This document shows positions 1 through 9,124 of a stretch of DNA of 64,000 nucleotides, piece by piece (position 1 is the first letter of the stretch; every line of letters begins with the position of its first letter). The notes under the pieces are model-generated. The model was not told the origin of the DNA, made no database searches, and saw only the letters and a list, made by a program, of their open reading frames with translations. The DNA is from Pseudodesulfovibrio alkaliphilus (GTDB taxonomy: Bacteria; Desulfobacterota; Desulfovibrionia; Desulfovibrionales; Desulfovibrionaceae). Both the position numbers and the translations under genes were made by a program. The stretch is from assembly GCF_009729555.1 (NCBI RefSeq), contig NZ_WODC01000001.1:186001-250000 (forward strand), given 5' to 3'.

Positions 1-32
1 TCAGCGGCCTGTTTGCCTTTCTTTTTGGTCAT
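1..32 (-). CDS. secE: SecE preprotein translocase subunit, N-terminus only (partial)
   Basis: Only the first ten codons are inside the window, reading MTKKKGKQAA, with a GGGAAAAGAAG ribosome-binding-like stretch just upstream. The lysine-rich start and the position after tuf, rpmG and tRNA-Trp match the usual tuf-rpmG-trpT-secE-nusG order in proteobacteria. The identity rests mainly on that context, because the membrane segment lies outside the window. Confidence 0.5.
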   Translation of the reverse strand, partial: MTKKKGKQAA

Positions 33-64
33 AACTTCTTTTCCCAAATTATTGAGCGGGTCGC

Positions 65-93
65 GGGGCCTTGCCTTGCACGGGCAAGGCCCC
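65..93. repeat. Inverted repeat between tRNA-Trp and secE
   Basis: Perfect 11-bp inverted repeat: GGGGCCTTGCC at 65-75 and GGCAAGGCCCC at 83-93, loop of 7 nt. No T-run follows on either strand, so it is more likely an RNA processing hairpin or attenuator than a full intrinsic terminator. Confidence 0.55.
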
Positions 94-117
94 GTAACGC
101 CCGCTTGCAAACAGAGT

Positions 118-194
118 TGGCAGGGGTAGAGGGATTCGAACCCCCAACATCCGGTTTTGGAGACCGGCGTTCTAGCCGTTGGAACTATACCCCT
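118..194 (-). tRNA. tRNA-Trp (anticodon CCA)
   Basis: Full cloverleaf on the minus strand. The 7-bp acceptor stem pairs AGGGGTA with TACCCCT, the anticodon loop is CTCCAAA, the T-loop reads GGTTCGAATCC and the 3' CCA is encoded at 118-120. It lies 12 bp downstream of rpmG and upstream of secE, so it is probably cut from the same transcript. Confidence 0.96.
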
Positions 195-206
195 GCTCTA
201 TCGAAC

Positions 207-356
207 CTACTTAGTCTCTTTGTGGACAGTGTGCTTCTTGTCCCAGGGACAATACTTGCTCACTTCCAGCCGCCCGGTAGTGTTCTTCTTGTTCTTCTGC
301 GTAGCGTAGTTTTTACGCTTGCACTCGGTGCACTGCAGCTGAATGTTGATACGCAT
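207..356 (-). CDS. rpmG: 50S ribosomal protein L33
   Basis: A 49-residue protein beginning [17 protein letters not shown] and ending HTVHKETK. Length and sequence fit L33, a small protein of the large ribosomal subunit. One CxxC pair (CTEC) is present; the later Cys is in KYCPWDKKH, so only three of the four zinc-ligand cysteines are seen, i.e. an incomplete zinc site. It starts 3 bp after the tuf stop and is surely co-transcribed with tuf. It was found by direct translation. Confidence 0.95.
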   Translation of the reverse strand: MRINIQLQCTECKRKNYATQKNKKNTTGRLEVSKYCPWDKKHTVHKETK

Positions 357-359
357 GGA

Positions 360-1553
<1,194 letters not shown>

Positions 1554-1623
1554 TTGATCCCCCTAACTGAAAAGGTGTGTAGGTTTTATTACGCTAAAAA
1601 CTCGGTTGACACGGCATGAACCA

Positions 1624-1699
1624 TGGAGCCCACGACCGGATTTGAACCGGTGACCTCATCCTTACCAAGGATGTGCTCTACCTGCTGAGCTACGTGGGC
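1624..1699 (-). tRNA. tRNA-Thr (anticodon GGT)
   Basis: Acceptor stem GCCCACG/CGTGGGC, anticodon loop TTGGTAA, T-arm CCGGTTCAAATCCGG and an encoded CCA. It is the last of four tRNAs before tuf, corresponding to thrT of the E. coli tufB operon. Confidence 0.95.
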
Positions 1700-1753
1700 G
1701 GCGAACCCACTTTTACCGTAAGGAGATGTGTGGCCATGGAGATGCTAGAGAAA

Positions 1754-1830
1754 TGGAGCGGGAAACGGGACTCGAACCCGCAACCCTCAGCTTGGAAGGC
1801 TGATGCTCTAGCCAATTGAGCTATTCCCGC
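1754..1830 (-). tRNA. tRNA-Gly (anticodon TCC)
   Basis: Acceptor stem GCGGGAA/TTCCCGC, anticodon loop CTTCCAA, T-arm GCGGGTTCGAGTCCCGT and an encoded CCA. Third in the tRNA cluster, in the glyT position. Confidence 0.95.
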
Positions 1831-1893
1831 TCACTCTCCGTAGTCCATACAGCAGTCCCAGACCGCCTCCTACAGCGTGGCTTCAAAAAAATT

Positions 1894-1979
1894 TGGTGGT
1901 GGGGGGAGGATTTGAACCTCCGAAGTCGTTCGACGACAGATTTACAGTCTGTTCCCTTTGGCCACTCGGGAACCCCACC
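1894..1979 (-). tRNA. tRNA-Tyr (anticodon GTA)
   Basis: An 86-nt class II tRNA with a long variable arm (GTCGAACGAC), acceptor stem GGTGGGG/CCCCACC, anticodon loop CTGTAAA, T-arm GGAGGTTCAAATCCTCC and an encoded CCA. Second in the cluster, in the tyrU position. Confidence 0.95.
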
Positions 1980-1990
1980 ATTTTTGTCTT

Positions 1991-2066
1991 TGGAGCTGGC
2001 GATGGGACTTGAACCCGCAACCGGCTGATTACAAATCAGCTGCTCTACCAATTGAGCTACGCCAGC
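1991..2066 (-). tRNA. tRNA-Thr (anticodon TGT)
   Basis: Acceptor stem GCTGGCG/CGCCAGC, anticodon loop TTTGTAA, T-arm GCGGGTTCAAGTCCCAT and an encoded CCA. First gene of the operon (thrU position), only 11 bp upstream of tRNA-Tyr. Confidence 0.95.
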
Positions 2067-2081
2067 TCTCCGGGAACGAAG

Positions 2082-2110
2082 TCTATATCCGCCATGATGT
2101 CAAAAAGCAA
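2082..2110 (-). promoter_or_regulatory. Probable sigma-70 promoter of the tRNA-tuf operon
   Basis: On the minus strand TTGCTT (2110-2105), a 17-bp spacer and TATAGA (2087-2082) resemble -35 and -10 boxes. The expected start lies near 2075, about 10 bp before tRNA-Thr(UGU). Strength and start site are inferred. Confidence 0.6.
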
Positions 2111-2303
2111 GCGTTTCGTCGGCTTTTTCGCCAGATGCCCGCATGCGCCTTGATGCGCTCGAAGACGGGTCGGTTTATGTTGTTCACCCTGCTCTTGTCA
2201 ACCCTGCCGATCAAGTTTTTTCAATTTCTCGACCACCGCTGCGGGAGCCTCTCCTTGCCGAACCCTTTGACTCCGCTTGCGACTCCCAGTATGAGCCTGT
2301 CCC

Positions 2304-3335
2304 ATGACACCTTTTCGCATCGCTCCCGACGAGCCCTGGCTCGCGCCATTGGCCGGATATTCCGACCGGCCCTTTCGCCTGCTCGCCAAGCGTTACGGCT
2401 GTGCCGTGGCCTGCTCCGAAATGGTCAGCGTCAAGGGCATGGCCTTTGACAACGAAGGGACGCGCCGACTCATAGCCACCTGCCCCGAGGACACGCCCAT
2501 GGTTCTCCAGCTTTTCGGGTCGGACCCGGCTCTCTTCGGCCCCGTCATGGACACGCTGGTGGCACAGGGCTATCGATACTTCGACCTCAATGCGGGCTGT
2601 CCGGTGCGCAAGGTGCTCAAGTCCGGCAGCGGCGTAAAACTCATGGAAGAGCCGGACACCCTGGTGCGTATCGCGTCCATCATGGTGGAGCGGGCTGCGG
2701 CCCTTCCCCAGAGCCAGGGCATTGGCGGCCGCGTGGGCGTCAAGTTCCGCCTGGGCTTCGAAAAAGGGGCGGACACCTATCTCGAGCTTGCCCAGCGGCT
2801 TGAGGACGCGGGCGTCAACTGGGTAACGCTGCATCCTCGCTACGGCCGCCAGATGTTCGCGGGCCAGGCCGACTGGGCCAAGCTCGCCCTGCTCAAGCGC
2901 ACGGTCTCCATCCCGGTCATCGCCTCGGGCGACCTGTTCACGGCTGAAGACGGCGTTCGCTGCGTGAATCAGACCGGGGCGGATGCAGTCATGTTCGCCC
3001 GCGGGGCGCTCTATGATCCGTCCATCTTCGGCCGATTCCGCGCCCTGATGGCCGGAGAACGTCCCCCTGACCGCGACGGCGCGGCCCTGGCCGAAATCGT
3101 GCGCGAACATATCCGCCTGACCCGGGAGTATGAAGGCGACGGCCGATCCTTTCGCAAGATCCGCTCCATCATTCCCCGCTACGCCAAGGGACTCAAGGGT
3201 ATCCGGGCTCTGCGGGCCTCTCTGCTCCAATGCTCGGACTGGACCGCTCTTGAGGAGGCGGCCTCGATCATCGCCGGGCTTGAGCCCGCCGACGGAGTCG
3301 CCCCGGAAACGCATGTTGACGTGATTTGCCAATAA
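2304..3335 (+). CDS. tRNA-dihydrouridine synthase
   Basis: 343 residues, the usual Dus length. Dus enzymes are FMN- and NADPH-dependent and reduce uridines in tRNA D-loops. The N-terminus LAPLAGYSDRPFR is the FMN-barrel signature, the active-site cysteine is in NAGCPVRKV near residue 96, and TLHPRYGRQMFAGQADW and VIASGDLFTAEDG are conserved FMN/phosphate regions. A subfamily (A, B or C) cannot be assigned safely, so no symbol is given. No strong Shine-Dalgarno is visible before the ATG. Confidence 0.9.
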   Translation: MTPFRIAPDEPWLAPLAGYSDRPFRLLAKRYGCAVACSEMVSVKGMAFDNEGTRRLIATCPEDTPMVLQLFGSDPALFGPVMDTLVAQGYRYFDLNAGCPVRKVLKSGSGVKLMEEPDTLVRIASIMVERAAALPQSQGIGGRVGVKFRLGFEKGADTYLELAQRLEDAGVNWVTLHPRYGRQMFAGQADWAKLALLKRTVSIPVIASGDLFTAEDGVRCVNQTGADAVMFARGALYDPSIFGRFRALMAGERPPDRDGAALAEIVREHIRLTREYEGDGRSFRKIRSIIPRYAKGLKGIRALRASLLQCSDWTALEEAASIIAGLEPADGVAPETHVDVICQ

Positions 3336-3402
3336 CGGTTACAACCACGCCTGATCGACCTTCTCGTTTTCGTACTCTTTTTTGAAAAGGAAACGGTGCC
3401 CC

Positions 3403-4398
3403 ATGTCCACCGAGACGAGCGAAATCCTGCTTGAGGCAGGAACCAACGAACTGGAAATCGTCGAGTTCTATATCGAGGAAATCCCGAAGAACAAAGACGA
3501 GTCGCCGTCCGCCCAGACCGAGGGCGCGCCAAGAACCCGCAAGAGTTACTTCGGCGTCAACGTGGCCAAGGTGCTCGAGATCATCCGCATGCCCGAGGTG
3601 ACGGAGATGCCCGAAGTCTCGCACGAATCCGTACTCGGGGCCTTCAACCTGCGCTCGCGCATCATCCCCCTGCTCGACCTCGCCATGTGGCTCAGGAAAC
3701 GCCGCGTGGAGAACGAGCCGCCCAAGGTCATCGTCACCGAGTTCAATCAGGTGACCTCGGCTTTCATGGTTTCCGGCGTCACCCGCATCCACCGCATCAG
3801 CTGGGAGGATGTGGAAGCTCCCAACAAGTACGTCTCTGCCCTGTCGAGCGACTCCATCACCGGCGTGGTCAAGTTCGACGACCGCATCGTTTTCATCCTC
3901 GACCTGGAGCGCATCGTCTCCGAGCTCAATCCCGAAATGCGGCTCAAGCTCGACGACAATGTGGAGTTCAACACCGAAGAGCGCTACCGCGCCCTTATCG
4001 CCGACGACTCGCCCCTGATTCGAGAGATGATCCGCGACATGCTCGGCCAGGCCGGATTCCGGGTGGAAAAGACCAACAACGGCCGAGAGTGTTGGGACCG
4101 GCTCAAGGAGATCAAGCAGAGCGCCGTGGACGAGGGCCGCCCCATCACGGATTTCGTCCAGGTCATCGTTTCGGACATTGAGATGCCCATGATGGACGGC
4201 CACCACCTGACCCGGCGCATCAAGGACGATCCGGTCCTGCGGGACATCCCGGTCATCCTCTTCTCCTCCCTGATCACCGAAAAGCTGCGCTACCGGGGCG
4301 AGGCCGTGGGTGCCGACGACCAGATATCCAAACCCGAGATCACCTACCTCGCCCAACGCGCCGCCGCACTCATCGAGGCGCGCAAGAAGAAGCGCTGA
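3403..4398 (+). CDS. CheV-like chemotaxis coupling protein (CheW + receiver)
   Basis: 331 residues from the ATG that reads MSTETSEILL; an upstream in-frame ATG at 3382 is less likely because AAAAGG lies between the two. Residues about 15-165 form a CheW-like domain (YFGVNVAKVLEIIRMPEV, LGAFNLRSRIIPLLDL). Residues about 195-325 are a receiver domain with acidic pair ADDS, phospho-acceptor VSDIEMPMMDG and lysine in ISKPE. CheV proteins link receptors to CheA and adapt through phosphorylation. No receptor or flagellar gene is adjacent. It ends at a bidirectional terminator shared with hypE. Confidence 0.9.
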   Translation: MSTETSEILLEAGTNELEIVEFYIEEIPKNKDESPSAQTEGAPRTRKSYFGVNVAKVLEIIRMPEVTEMPEVSHESVLGAFNLRSRIIPLLDLAMWLRKRRVENEPPKVIVTEFNQVTSAFMVSGVTRIHRISWEDVEAPNKYVSALSSDSITGVVKFDDRIVFILDLERIVSELNPEMRLKLDDNVEFNTEERYRALIADDSPLIREMIRDMLGQAGFRVEKTNNGRECWDRLKEIKQSAVDEGRPITDFVQVIVSDIEMPMMDGHHLTRRIKDDPVLRDIPVILFSSLITEKLRYRGEAVGADDQISKPEITYLAQRAAALIEARKKKR

Positions 4399-4421
4399 TC
4401 CGTAACGACTCGCCAAAAGAA

Positions 4422-4458
4422 GCGGCCTTCGGAGGATTCCGAAGGCCGCCTGTTTTTT
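4422..4458. terminator. Bidirectional intrinsic terminator between cheV-like gene and hypE
   Basis: Perfect 11-bp stem GCGGCCTTCGG/CCGAAGGCCGC with a 6-nt loop, followed on the plus strand by CTGTTTTTT and on the minus strand by TTCTTTT. It sits between two convergent genes. Confidence 0.9.
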
Positions 4459-4479
4459 GGATATTGCACCAAGGACGCG

Positions 4480-5484
4480 TCAGCAGATGCGCGGCAGTTG
4501 CTCGCCCTCGAGCATACCGAGCAGCCGCTTGCCGCCCAGGCGGGTGATCAGCGCCACCTTGCCGGGATTTTCGTCGGTCATGGTGCCGATGCGGCAGGCG
4601 TCCCGCCCCAAGGGGTCTGCACGCATGATCTCAAGGGCCTTCTCGGCATCTTCGCCGGGCAGCACGCACAGGAACTTGCCCTCGTTGGCCAGATAGAGAG
4701 GGTCCAGGCCGAGGATGGAACAGCCGCCCGCCACCTCGGGCCGCACAGGCAGACTCCCCTCGTCCAGGTGGCAGCCTACCCTCGAGCTGTGGGTGATCTC
4801 GTTGAGCGTGGTGGCCAATCCTCCGCGAGTGGGATCGCGCAGCACATGCACCTCGGGCAGTTCCCGCACCAGTCGAATCAGCAGATGGTTGAGCGAGGCG
4901 CTGTCGCTCTCGACCCGGGCTTGAAAGTCGAGCCCCTCGCGGGTGCCGAGGATGGTCAGGCCGTGGTCGCCGATGGTGCCGGAGATGAGCACCGCGTCGC
5001 CGGGCCGGGCGCGGTCGCCGCTGGGGGCCGGGTCCACGATGATCTCGCCGATGCCGGTGGTGTTGATGAATATCTTGTCCACCGCCCCCCGGGGAACCAC
5101 CTTGGTATCGCCGGAGACGATGACCACCCCGGCCTCGCGCACGGCCTCGCCCATGGAGGCCACGATTATTTCGAGATGGTCCATGGGCAGCCCTTCTTCT
5201 ATGATATAGGCGCAGGTCATGAACCGGGGCACCGCCCCCATCATGGCCACATCGTTGACCGTGCCGTGCACGGCCAGGGAGCCGATGTTGCCCCCCGGAA
5301 AGAAGATCGGGTCCACGGTGAAGGAGTCCGTGCTCATGGCGATGCGGCCGGAAACGGCCAACTCGGCCGCGTCATTGAGCCGGTTGAGTTCCTCGTTGCC
5401 CAGGTGCTTGAGAAAAAGCTCGGAAATGAGCCGCTGCGAAGCGCGGCCGCCGCTGCCGTAATCGAGTAAAACCTTGTCGCTCAT
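4480..5484 (-). CDS. hypE: Hydrogenase maturation protein HypE
   Basis: 334 residues, normal for HypE. HypE dehydrates a carbamoyl group on its C-terminal cysteine to thiocyanate, the CN source for the NiFe-hydrogenase iron. The protein ends PRIC, carrying that essential Cys. The N-terminus LLDYGSGGRASQRLI and the DPTRGGLATTLNEI region are typical of the PurM/HypE ATP-binding fold. It starts 2 bp after the hypD stop, so the two are translated together. No hypC and no hydrogenase structural genes are in the window. Confidence 0.96.
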   Translation of the reverse strand: MSDKVLLDYGSGGRASQRLISELFLKHLGNEELNRLNDAAELAVSGRIAMSTDSFTVDPIFFPGGNIGSLAVHGTVNDVAMMGAVPRFMTCAYIIEEGLPMDHLEIIVASMGEAVREAGVVIVSGDTKVVPRGAVDKIFINTTGIGEIIVDPAPSGDRARPGDAVLISGTIGDHGLTILGTREGLDFQARVESDSASLNHLLIRLVRELPEVHVLRDPTRGGLATTLNEITHSSRVGCHLDEGSLPVRPEVAGGCSILGLDPLYLANEGKFLCVLPGEDAEKALEIMRADPLGRDACRIGTMTDENPGKVALITRLGGKRLLGMLEGEQLPRIC

Positions 5485-5486
5485 GA

Positions 5487-6581
5487 CTAATCCAGCTTGT
5501 ATTTATAATAGGCGGCACAGCTGCCTTCGGTGGAGACCATGCACGGGCCGACCGGATTGGCCGGGGTGCACGCCTTTTTGAACAGAGGACATTCATCGGG
5601 CCGCTTGATGCCCTTGAGAATGTCGCCGCACTTGCAGCCGGGCAAGGCCGGCCCCTCTTCAATGACGATGCCGAACTCTTTCCCCGCGTCAAAGGATTCC
5701 CAATCGGGCCGGATTTCCAGTCCGCTGCCGGGAATGCACCCAATGCCGCGCCACAAGGCGTCGGTCGGTTGAAAGACCTCGTACATGATCTCCCGCGCCT
5801 TGGCGTTGCCCGCATCGCTGACAATGCGGGTGTAGCTGTTGACCACACGGGCCTCGCCCGCGTTGCGCCAACGGACCATGGACAGCAGGGCCTGGAGGAT
5901 GTCCAGAGGCTCGAATCCGGCGATCACGGCGGATTTTCCATATTTATCGGCGATGAACCTGTACGGTTCCAGACCGATGATGGCCGAAACATGGCCGGGC
6001 AGGATGAAACCCTCGATACCGGCCCGCTCGTCGGCCAGCAGCGCTTCCAGGGCGGCAGGCACGGTCTTGTGAAAACAGAGCACGCGCAGGTTGCCGATGC
6101 CCTGTTCCCTGGCCATCTTCATTGTGGCGGCAATGGTCGGAGCCGTGGTTTCAAAACCCACGCCGATGAAGACCACCAGGTCTCCCGGATTTTCCCGTGC
6201 CAGCTTTAAGGTGTCAAAGGGCGAATAGACGACCTTGACCCGTGCTCCATCGGCCTGGGCCTTTTTCAGGTTGCGCCCCTGGTGGCCGGGCACACGCATC
6301 AGGTCGCCGAAGGTGGCCATGATCACCCCGTCCCGGCCCGCAAGATCGAGAAAGGCGTTGACCTCGGACTCGTGAGTGACGCAGACCGGGCACCCCGGTC
6401 CGCTCAGATGGACGATCTCCTCGGGAAGCAGGGAGCGCAGCCCGCTCTGAAATATGGCCACGGTGTGGGTACCGCACACCTCCATGAACCTGAGGCCGCC
6501 GGAAAGCTCGGTCCGCAGGGTTTCCAGCACCTTGCCGCACAACTCAGGGTCACGAAATTTGTTCAACAATTCAAAACTCAA
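5487..6581 (-). CDS. hypD: Hydrogenase maturation protein HypD
   Basis: 364 residues, normal for HypD, the iron-sulfur scaffold on which Fe(CN)2CO is built together with HypC. Conserved segments include MEVCGTHTVAIF, SGPGCPVCVT and GFETTAPTIA; cysteines near the C-terminus (CKCGDILKG, CPLFKKAC, GPCMVSTEGSC) fit the 4Fe-4S site. The start appears to be TTG (MSFELLNKF), preceded by GGGGGGATGG, because the nearby ATG is followed at once by a stop. First gene of a hypDE operon. Confidence 0.96.
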   Translation of the reverse strand: MSFELLNKFRDPELCGKVLETLRTELSGGLRFMEVCGTHTVAIFQSGLRSLLPEEIVHLSGPGCPVCVTHESEVNAFLDLAGRDGVIMATFGDLMRVPGHQGRNLKKAQADGARVKVVYSPFDTLKLARENPGDLVVFIGVGFETTAPTIAATMKMAREQGIGNLRVLCFHKTVPAALEALLADERAGIEGFILPGHVSAIIGLEPYRFIADKYGKSAVIAGFEPLDILQALLSMVRWRNAGEARVVNSYTRIVSDAGNAKAREIMYEVFQPTDALWRGIGCIPGSGLEIRPDWESFDAGKEFGIVIEEGPALPGCKCGDILKGIKRPDECPLFKKACTPANPVGPCMVSTEGSCAAYYKYKLD

Positions 6582-6754
6582 ACCATCCCCCCATGCGAAA
6601 GTGTCACCCCAATGCCGGGGTCAGGACTCTGCATATACCGATTGCATCCATCGGGCAAACAAAATCCCGGCGCATTTGCCTCGATCGTGCGGATGGCCTC
6701 TGAACATTGGACCAAGGAAGGATCAGCGCAGCACCGGCAAATCACTATCTGACA

Positions 6755-6772
6755 GAAATAGTGTACTATTTC
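6755..6772. promoter_or_regulatory. Palindromic candidate operator GAAATAG-N4-CTATTTC
   Basis: Seven-base arms with a TGTA centre. It lies upstream of both hypD and the Gly/Arg-rich gene. The binding protein is unknown. Confidence 0.45.
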
Positions 6773-6793
6773 AACTTTTCTGGCATTTTTTTA

Positions 6794-6807
6794 TGAACAT
6801 ATGTTCA
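6794..6807. promoter_or_regulatory. Perfect 14-bp palindrome TGAACATATGTTCA
   Basis: Perfect dyad just before a TTGACA box at 6816. The TGAA...TTCA form recalls ArsR/SmtB-family operators. That comparison is from general knowledge, and no regulator gene is nearby. Confidence 0.5.
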
Positions 6808-6915
6808 CTTTACCCTTGACACTCCGACGCATGAGCATACCCTCATTCGTACAGGTGACCGCACCTTGTGCGGACGATGAAAACGGCCCAACCGGCCACA
6901 ACAATGGAGGTATGT

Positions 6916-7287
6916 ATGCCCTTCTTCAGCAATCGAGGATTTGGACGAGGCTTCCTGGCCAACGATCCCGCCCGGCGGCAAGGTGGGGGGCGCGGCTTTG
7001 GCCGCGGTTACGGCGGACAGGGATGCGGCCAGGGTTACGGCTACGGCTGCGGCTTTGGGCGCGGAATGGGTTTTGGCCAGGGATTCGGCCCCGGCCGGGG
7101 CGCTGTGCCCATCGCCCCGGCAACAGACCGCCCGAACCGTCGCATGAGCGGGTCCATGGCTCGGTCCCGCGAAGATGTCGCTCCCGGCCGAGGCTTCGGT
7201 GCCGGCCCGGCCTGGGGTTGCGGAGGAGCCATCCGGCGCAGGCGGCGCACCCGCATCCTCTGGAACCCGGCGGAGACCAGGGGATAG
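6916..7287 (+). CDS. Small Gly/Arg/Phe-rich protein of unknown function
   Basis: 123 residues from the ATG preceded by GGAGG (MPFFSNRGFGRGF); an earlier in-frame ATG at 6868 lacks such a site. Residues about 20-65 are a low-complexity Gly-rich tract with repeated GFGRG, GYG and GFGQG units and two cysteines. The C-terminus is Arg-rich (IRRRRRTR). It resembles small Gly/Met-rich proteins of the DUF5320 kind found in Desulfovibrio metal-cluster loci, but I cannot confirm membership. Low-complexity coding with a good Shine-Dalgarno and upstream palindromes suggests a real, regulated gene. Confidence 0.6.
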   Translation: MPFFSNRGFGRGFLANDPARRQGGGRGFGRGYGGQGCGQGYGYGCGFGRGMGFGQGFGPGRGAVPIAPATDRPNRRMSGSMARSREDVAPGRGFGAGPAWGCGGAIRRRRRTRILWNPAETRG

Positions 7288-7599
7288 CCACCCCGGCAAG
7301 AGACGGGGCCGTCTCATGACCATCAGGCGGCCCCCGGCTCGGAAACACGCGTGCCTGCCGTCGCCAAACCAGCCATCTCAAGGCCGCCCCCCTGCCCGCA
7401 AATCGGGGCAATGGCGGCAGGACGCATGCCAACACCCTCTGCACGGTCTCAATGCCGGGACGCTGGCTCACAAAGAAATGCCATCTTCCCGATCCGCCCC
7501 GCTTTCTTTTTCATGCGCCTGCTGATAGATTGAATCCGTCGGGCGCAATGACGCCTCCGGCCAGACGAACCGTGCCCCAAGAGCGGCACGAAATCCGCG
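7288..7599. other. 312-bp spacer, no recognised gene
   Basis: Between the Gly/Arg-rich gene and the HD-domain gene. It contains a short palindrome GAGACGG-GG-CCGTCTC at 7300-7315 and otherwise no element I recognise. Open frames here lack ribosome-binding sites and family resemblance. Confidence 0.5.
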
Positions 7600-8241
7600 A
7601 TGAACGCCTCCAAGACTCCCCCGGCTTCCGGCCTCGACATGTGCTCGCCCCTGCCCGCGCCGCCACCAATGGTCCACGATCCAGGACTTCCGGTGCCGGA
7701 CGAATCCCGGTGCATGGAGCACTGGAGCGCCTTTGCCATGCTCGAAAATGTGGCCGCCCACAGTCTGGTGGTGGCCAGGGTGGCGACCTTTCTGGCCGTC
7801 CGCGCCAGGGAGATGGGTATGGCCGTGGACGTGCCCACGGTACGCGCCTCGGCCCTGCTCCACGACATCGCCAAATCCTATTGCATCCGCCACGGGGGCA
7901 ACCACAGCCAACTCGGCGGAGCCTGGACAGTGGCCCTGACCGGCAACCCGGCCATTGCCACTGGCGTCACCCACCACGTCTACTGGCCCTTTGCATTGAA
8001 CCTTGCCGACTATTTCACGCCGCTGGCGGTCATCTACGCGGACAAGCGCGTCCGGCACGACACCCTGGTCAGCATCGAATCCCGGTTCCGCGACCTGGGC
8101 GACCGCTACGGCGTCTCCGAACCCATACGACAACGCATCGAGATCACCAGGGTCCAGGCCGTGGAGCTCGAAACGCTGCTGTGCGACACTCTTGAGGTGG
8201 ATTTGAATGAATGTGCTTTTGATTGCGGGCGGGTGGTCTGA
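7600..8241 (+). CDS. HD-domain phosphohydrolase-like protein
   Basis: 213 residues. The central region has the HD signature: H in AAHSLVVARV near residue 54, then LLHDIAKSYC with the HD pair near residue 89, and HHVYWPF further on. HD proteins are metal-dependent phosphohydrolases acting on nucleotides or tRNA ends; the substrate here is unknown. The first 35 residues are Pro-rich and may be mis-assigned, since internal Met39 (MEHWSAF) would give a compact domain. Its 3' end overlaps ddl by 35 bp in another frame, so it is the first gene of the envelope operon. Confidence 0.75.
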   Translation: MNASKTPPASGLDMCSPLPAPPPMVHDPGLPVPDESRCMEHWSAFAMLENVAAHSLVVARVATFLAVRAREMGMAVDVPTVRASALLHDIAKSYCIRHGGNHSQLGGAWTVALTGNPAIATGVTHHVYWPFALNLADYFTPLAVIYADKRVRHDTLVSIESRFRDLGDRYGVSEPIRQRIEITRVQAVELETLLCDTLEVDLNECAFDCGRVV

Positions 8242-9121
8242 CGAACGGGAGGTCTCCCTCTCGGGCGCAAGGATGATCCACGCCGCCCTGGAAAGGCTCG
8301 GGCACCAGGTCTCCTTTTTCGACCCCGCCCTGGACTTTGCAAACCTCCTGCGCGTGGCCCGCGAGGCAGACTTCGCCTTCATCAACCTGCATGGAACCCC
8401 CGGCGAAGACGGCCTGATCCAGGCGGTTCTCGACAAGGCGTGCTGCCCCTATCAGGGGGCTGGTGCGGCGGCTTCCTACCTGGCCCTGAACAAGGCGGCG
8501 TCCAAGGAAGTCTTCGAGTCGGCAGGCATTCCCACGCCGGACTGGCAGTTCGTCACCCGTGTGCAGGGGCCGGACACCCCGCCGACCCTGCCCTTGCCGG
8601 TTTTTGTCAAACCCAACAAAGGCGGCTCCAGCCTGGGCATGAGCCTAGTGCGAACGTCCGGGGAGTTCCCGGCCGCCCTGAACACGGTCTTCTCCCTGTG
8701 CCAGTCGGCCCTGGTGGAACGCTTCATCCCCGGAGTGGAGCTGACCTGCGCGGTGCTCGACCATCGCCCTCTGCCCCTGATCATGATCACCCCGAAAGGC
8801 GACGCGGCCTTCTTTGACTACCACAACAAGTATGCCGAGGACGGCGCCGAAGAGATCTGCCCCGCACCCGTGCCGGACGAGGTGACGCGCAATGTCCAGT
8901 CGCTCATGGTCAAGGCCCACAAGGCACTGGGCCTGACCGGCTACAGCCGGGGAGACTTCATCCTGTCTGCCGACGGCACTCCCTATCTGCTGGAGATCAA
9001 CACCCTGCCCGGCATGACGCCCACCAGCCTCCTGCCCCGCGCCGCCGCCCAGGCGGGTCTGGCCTTTGAGGATCTCATAACCGAGCTGATCCGCCTCGGC
9101 CTTGAGGAGCGAGGGCGCTAG
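8207..9121 (+). CDS. ddl: D-alanine--D-alanine ligase
   Basis: 304 residues, typical of DdlB-type enzymes, which make the D-Ala-D-Ala dipeptide of peptidoglycan in the cytoplasm. ATP-grasp motifs: N-terminal LLIAGGWSDEREVSLSGA, VKPNKGGSSLGMSLV near residue 130, GYSRGDFILSADG and the metal-binding LLEINTLPGMTPTSL near the end. It overlaps the HD gene and is followed 3 bp later by waaA, which argues for translational coupling. Confidence 0.95.
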   Translation: MNVLLIAGGWSDEREVSLSGARMIHAALERLGHQVSFFDPALDFANLLRVAREADFAFINLHGTPGEDGLIQAVLDKACCPYQGAGAAASYLALNKAASKEVFESAGIPTPDWQFVTRVQGPDTPPTLPLPVFVKPNKGGSSLGMSLVRTSGEFPAALNTVFSLCQSALVERFIPGVELTCAVLDHRPLPLIMITPKGDAAFFDYHNKYAEDGAEEICPAPVPDEVTRNVQSLMVKAHKALGLTGYSRGDFILSADGTPYLLEINTLPGMTPTSLLPRAAAQAGLAFEDLITELIRLGLEERGR

Positions 9122-9124
9122 GCC

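Larger units (their letters stand above)
6582..6915. other. Intergenic region with palindromic operators, no gene
   Basis: Divergent spacer between hypD (minus) and a small Gly/Arg-rich gene (plus). It holds a small CCCC/GGGG hairpin near 6606-6620 beside the hypD start and two palindromes listed separately (6755-6772 and 6794-6807). TTGACA at 6816-6821 with TACCCT 16 bp later is a possible promoter for the plus-strand gene. No convincing ORF is seen. Confidence 0.6.

Noticed and set aside
65-93. Rho-independent terminator between tRNA-Trp and secE
   Set aside because: The stem is strong, but no T-run follows on the minus strand.
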